From JBGVMW01 sp045125095 (lineage in GTDB: Bacteria > Bacillota > Clostridia > Lachnospirales > Lachnospiraceae): a stretch of 64,000 nt of DNA. Location of the stretch: assembly GCA_045125095.1 (NCBI GenBank), contig JBGVMW010000069.1, positions 1-64,000 on the forward strand. The letters are read 5' to 3'. A program made the translations under genes and the position numbers. A model generated the notes under the pieces. It was not told where the DNA came from, searched no databases, and worked only from the letters and a program-made list of their open reading frames with translations. Below are positions 63,057 through 64,000 of this stretch, one piece after another (positions within the stretch are counted from its first letter, which is position 1; the number at the start of each line of letters is the position of its first letter).

Positions 63057-63287
63057 TTATGCTACTGAGTATTTGTCTAAAATATCTTCAAAACCATTAT
63101 TACAACCAGAAAACTGTACGGTTAAGACTCTGTTTAAGTCCATTCCTAAAATACCTAAAATAGACTTTCCATCTACAACAACACGATTATAACAAACATC
63201 CACATCAAAGTCACATGTAGTTGCTGCCAAAACAAAATCCTTTACTTCCTGTAAAGAATGAAGTTTGATTTTACGTTCCTGCTGCAT
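63057..63287 (-). CDS. HPr-like protein lacking the phosphorylatable His
   Basis: A 76-residue protein with the HPr open-faced beta-sandwich pattern. The Ser46 region is kept (GKSILGILGMDL, Ser about residue 42), but the GLHARPA segment with His15 is missing; the equivalent stretch reads LHSLQEVKDFVL. It therefore cannot relay phosphate from PEP and may be a regulatory, Crh-like protein. ATG 63287 has AAAGGAG 8 nt upstream; a longer start at 63317 is rejected. Own promoter and terminator, so monocistronic. Confidence 0.75.
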   Translation of the reverse strand: MQQERKIKLHSLQEVKDFVLAATTCDFDVDVCYNRVVVDGKSILGILGMDLNRVLTVQFSGCNNGFEDILDKYSVA

Positions 63288-63337
63288 ATACAAACACTCC
63301 TTTCTTTTTCGTGCCATTTGTTTGCTTCACGCTAATG

Positions 63338-63366
63338 ATTATGACACGGCTTTCACAAAAAGTCAA
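63338..63366 (-). promoter_or_regulatory. Sigma-A promoter of the HPr-like gene
   Basis: Minus strand: -35 TTGACT (63361-63366), 17-nt spacer, -10 CATAAT (63338-63343). Confidence 0.7.
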
Positions 63367-63562
63367 ATTCACCTAATTGTGTTTTGTATACATAGCATTC
63401 CCCACTTTTTTGTAATTTATACACAGTTTTCGTTTTTCATTTTCTACTTTTTTTCACATTCTTAACATTTTTTGTGTTTCTCTGCAAAAACAATGCAAAA
63501 TCTTTTCCCAGCAACACTTGATTTTCTGCTGATTTTTGTAAGAATGATAACTCTTTTCGTTA

Positions 63563-63898
63563 TCAGAACACAATCAATCGATGTCGTCTCAAGGCGGAAA
63601 AATGGTCTTCTAACCGCTCCTCTAATGGTTCTGTCTCCTCACCAAACTGTTGGTACAACATGGTACCAATCTCCTCTACTGTATGTCTGCCATCCATTTT
63701 CACCCAGATAAAGCTTCCGAATTTATCCAATACAATCTGACTTGTAACAGGAGCACCTGTAATTAGTTTTTTACATTTACTGACAAACCCTCTCTCCTCC
63801 ACTTGTAGTCTGATATATCCTGCCGGTGTCATCTCCCAGTATATGGTTGGGTTTTTAATTGGAACTAAATCATATAATGATGCACTTTGATTATTCAT
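63563..63898 (-). CDS. PqqD-family protein
   Basis: A 111-residue protein with the PqqD-like winged-helix pattern: a short beta N-terminus (LVPIKNPTIYWE), LDKFGSFIWVKMDGRHTVEEI, then a helical LYQQFGEETEPLEERLEDHF segment. PqqD domains bind leader peptides of ribosomally made, modified peptides and hand them to radical-SAM enzymes; stand-alone copies of uncertain role also exist in Clostridia. GGGGGTGA precedes the ATG. It lies 3 nt after a 13-codon ORF. A modifying enzyme, if any, would be beyond the window edge. Confidence 0.78.
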   Translation of the reverse strand: MNNQSASLYDLVPIKNPTIYWEMTPAGYIRLQVEERGFVSKCKKLITGAPVTSQIVLDKFGSFIWVKMDGRHTVEEIGTMLYQQFGEETEPLEERLEDHFSALRRHRLIVF

Positions 63899-63901
63899 GG
63901 T

Positions 63902-63943
63902 TCACCCCCATCCCTCATCCTTAGAATGCATTACTACTATCAT
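63902..63943 (-). CDS. 13-codon ORF with strong ribosome binding site upstream of the PqqD gene
   Basis: Encodes MIVVMHSKDEGWG. GAGGAG lies 8 nt before its ATG, an ideal distance, and the stop is 3 nt before the PqqD ATG. It could be a leader peptide for translational coupling or a very small substrate peptide. Evidence is limited to the signal and position. Confidence 0.35.
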   Translation of the reverse strand: MIVVMHSKDEGWG

Positions 63944-63967
63944 ATACTATTCTCCTCATATGTAGCT

Positions 63968-64000
63968 TCATTTAGCAAATTCTTTCCTCACCTTTTCCAT
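63968..64000 (-). CDS. Possible C-terminal tail of a gene cut by the window edge
   Basis: On the minus strand the last codons read EKVRKEFAK followed by TGA (63968-63970), 10 nt before the ribosome binding site of the 13-codon ORF. The close spacing suggests an operon with the PqqD gene. Too short to identify. Confidence 0.3.
   Translation of the reverse strand: MEKVRKEFAK

Noticed and set aside
63007..63711. Plus-strand open frames opposite the HPr-like and PqqD genes
   Set aside because: No ribosome binding sites, and the minus-strand genes have clear families, promoter and terminator.
1..64000. CRISPR arrays, tRNA or rRNA genes, prophage genes
   Set aside because: No regularly spaced short repeats, no cloverleaf-like tRNA sequence ending in a GTTCRA arm, and no phage structural or integrase genes were seen on either strand.

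Overview
The window is a 64 kb chromosomal segment of a low-GC, monoderm Firmicute, most likely a member of the Lachnospiraceae (class Clostridia). This is inferred from four things: the gene families (a long divergent PRPP synthetase, a DUF512 radical-SAM protein next to der, a DUF5057 giant protein, biotin-dependent sodium-pump decarboxylase genes), the strong AGGAGG-type ribosome binding sites, frequent GTG/TTG starts, and AT-rich sigma-A promoters. I see no phage, insertion-sequence transposase, CRISPR, tRNA or rRNA.

Layout. 1-236: a truncated copy of a long-palindrome repeat. 281-1462 (minus): prs. 1707-8123: radical-SAM DUF512 protein, der, plsY, gpsA, then a MoxR-ATPase/VWA pair. 8232-11438: a 43-residue membrane peptide, alaS and rpsU. 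11597-13747: a PF06541-type membrane protein and an MBOAT O-acyltransferase. 14070-31055: a complete type IV pilus operon behind one near-consensus sigma-A promoter: PilB, PilT, PilC, major pilin, prepilin peptidase, a PilM-PilN fusion, PilO, four minor (pseudo)pilins and a 1472-residue secreted DUF5057 protein. 31078-32217: a DHHW/AlgX-like protein, the usual partner of MBOAT proteins, here separated from its MBOAT by the pilus operon. 32394-45514: housekeeping and envelope genes (D,D-carboxypeptidase, metallophosphoesterase, scpAB, HAD phosphatase, aroA, mecA, GT2, ABC-F, a heterodimeric ABC exporter, greA). 45751-52159: the F1Fo ATP synthase operon in the order a-c-b-delta-alpha-gamma-beta-epsilon. 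52407-55301: TrkA/TrkH potassium uptake. 55665-56867: a second D,D-carboxypeptidase. 57012-62222: a biotin-dependent carboxyltransferase/decarboxylase operon with both a 12S/MmdA-type and a 5S/OadA-type carboxyltransferase. 62281-62990: two more copies of the long palindrome. 63057-64000 (minus): an HPr-like protein lacking the catalytic His, and a PqqD-family protein preceded by a 13-codon ORF with its own ribosome binding site.

Most unusual points. (1) A family of about 220-bp imperfect palindromes in three copies. All share the same 19-nt apical loop and the same asymmetric internal bulge. The 31-33 bp basal stems of the two complete copies are unrelated in sequence to each other but each is perfectly self-complementary, and the upper stem shows paired compensatory changes. 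(2) A Gram-positive type IV pilus locus with a PilM-PilN fusion, a beta-helix minor pilin lacking Glu5 (a candidate tip subunit), and a giant DUF5057 protein translationally coupled to the last minor pilin. (3) A short-ORF/PqqD pair at the right edge that could be part of a peptide-modification locus cut by the window. (4) A dual-carboxyltransferase sodium-pump operon alongside an ATP synthase whose c subunit lacks sodium ligands.

All function calls rest on reading motifs and protein families by eye; no database search was run.
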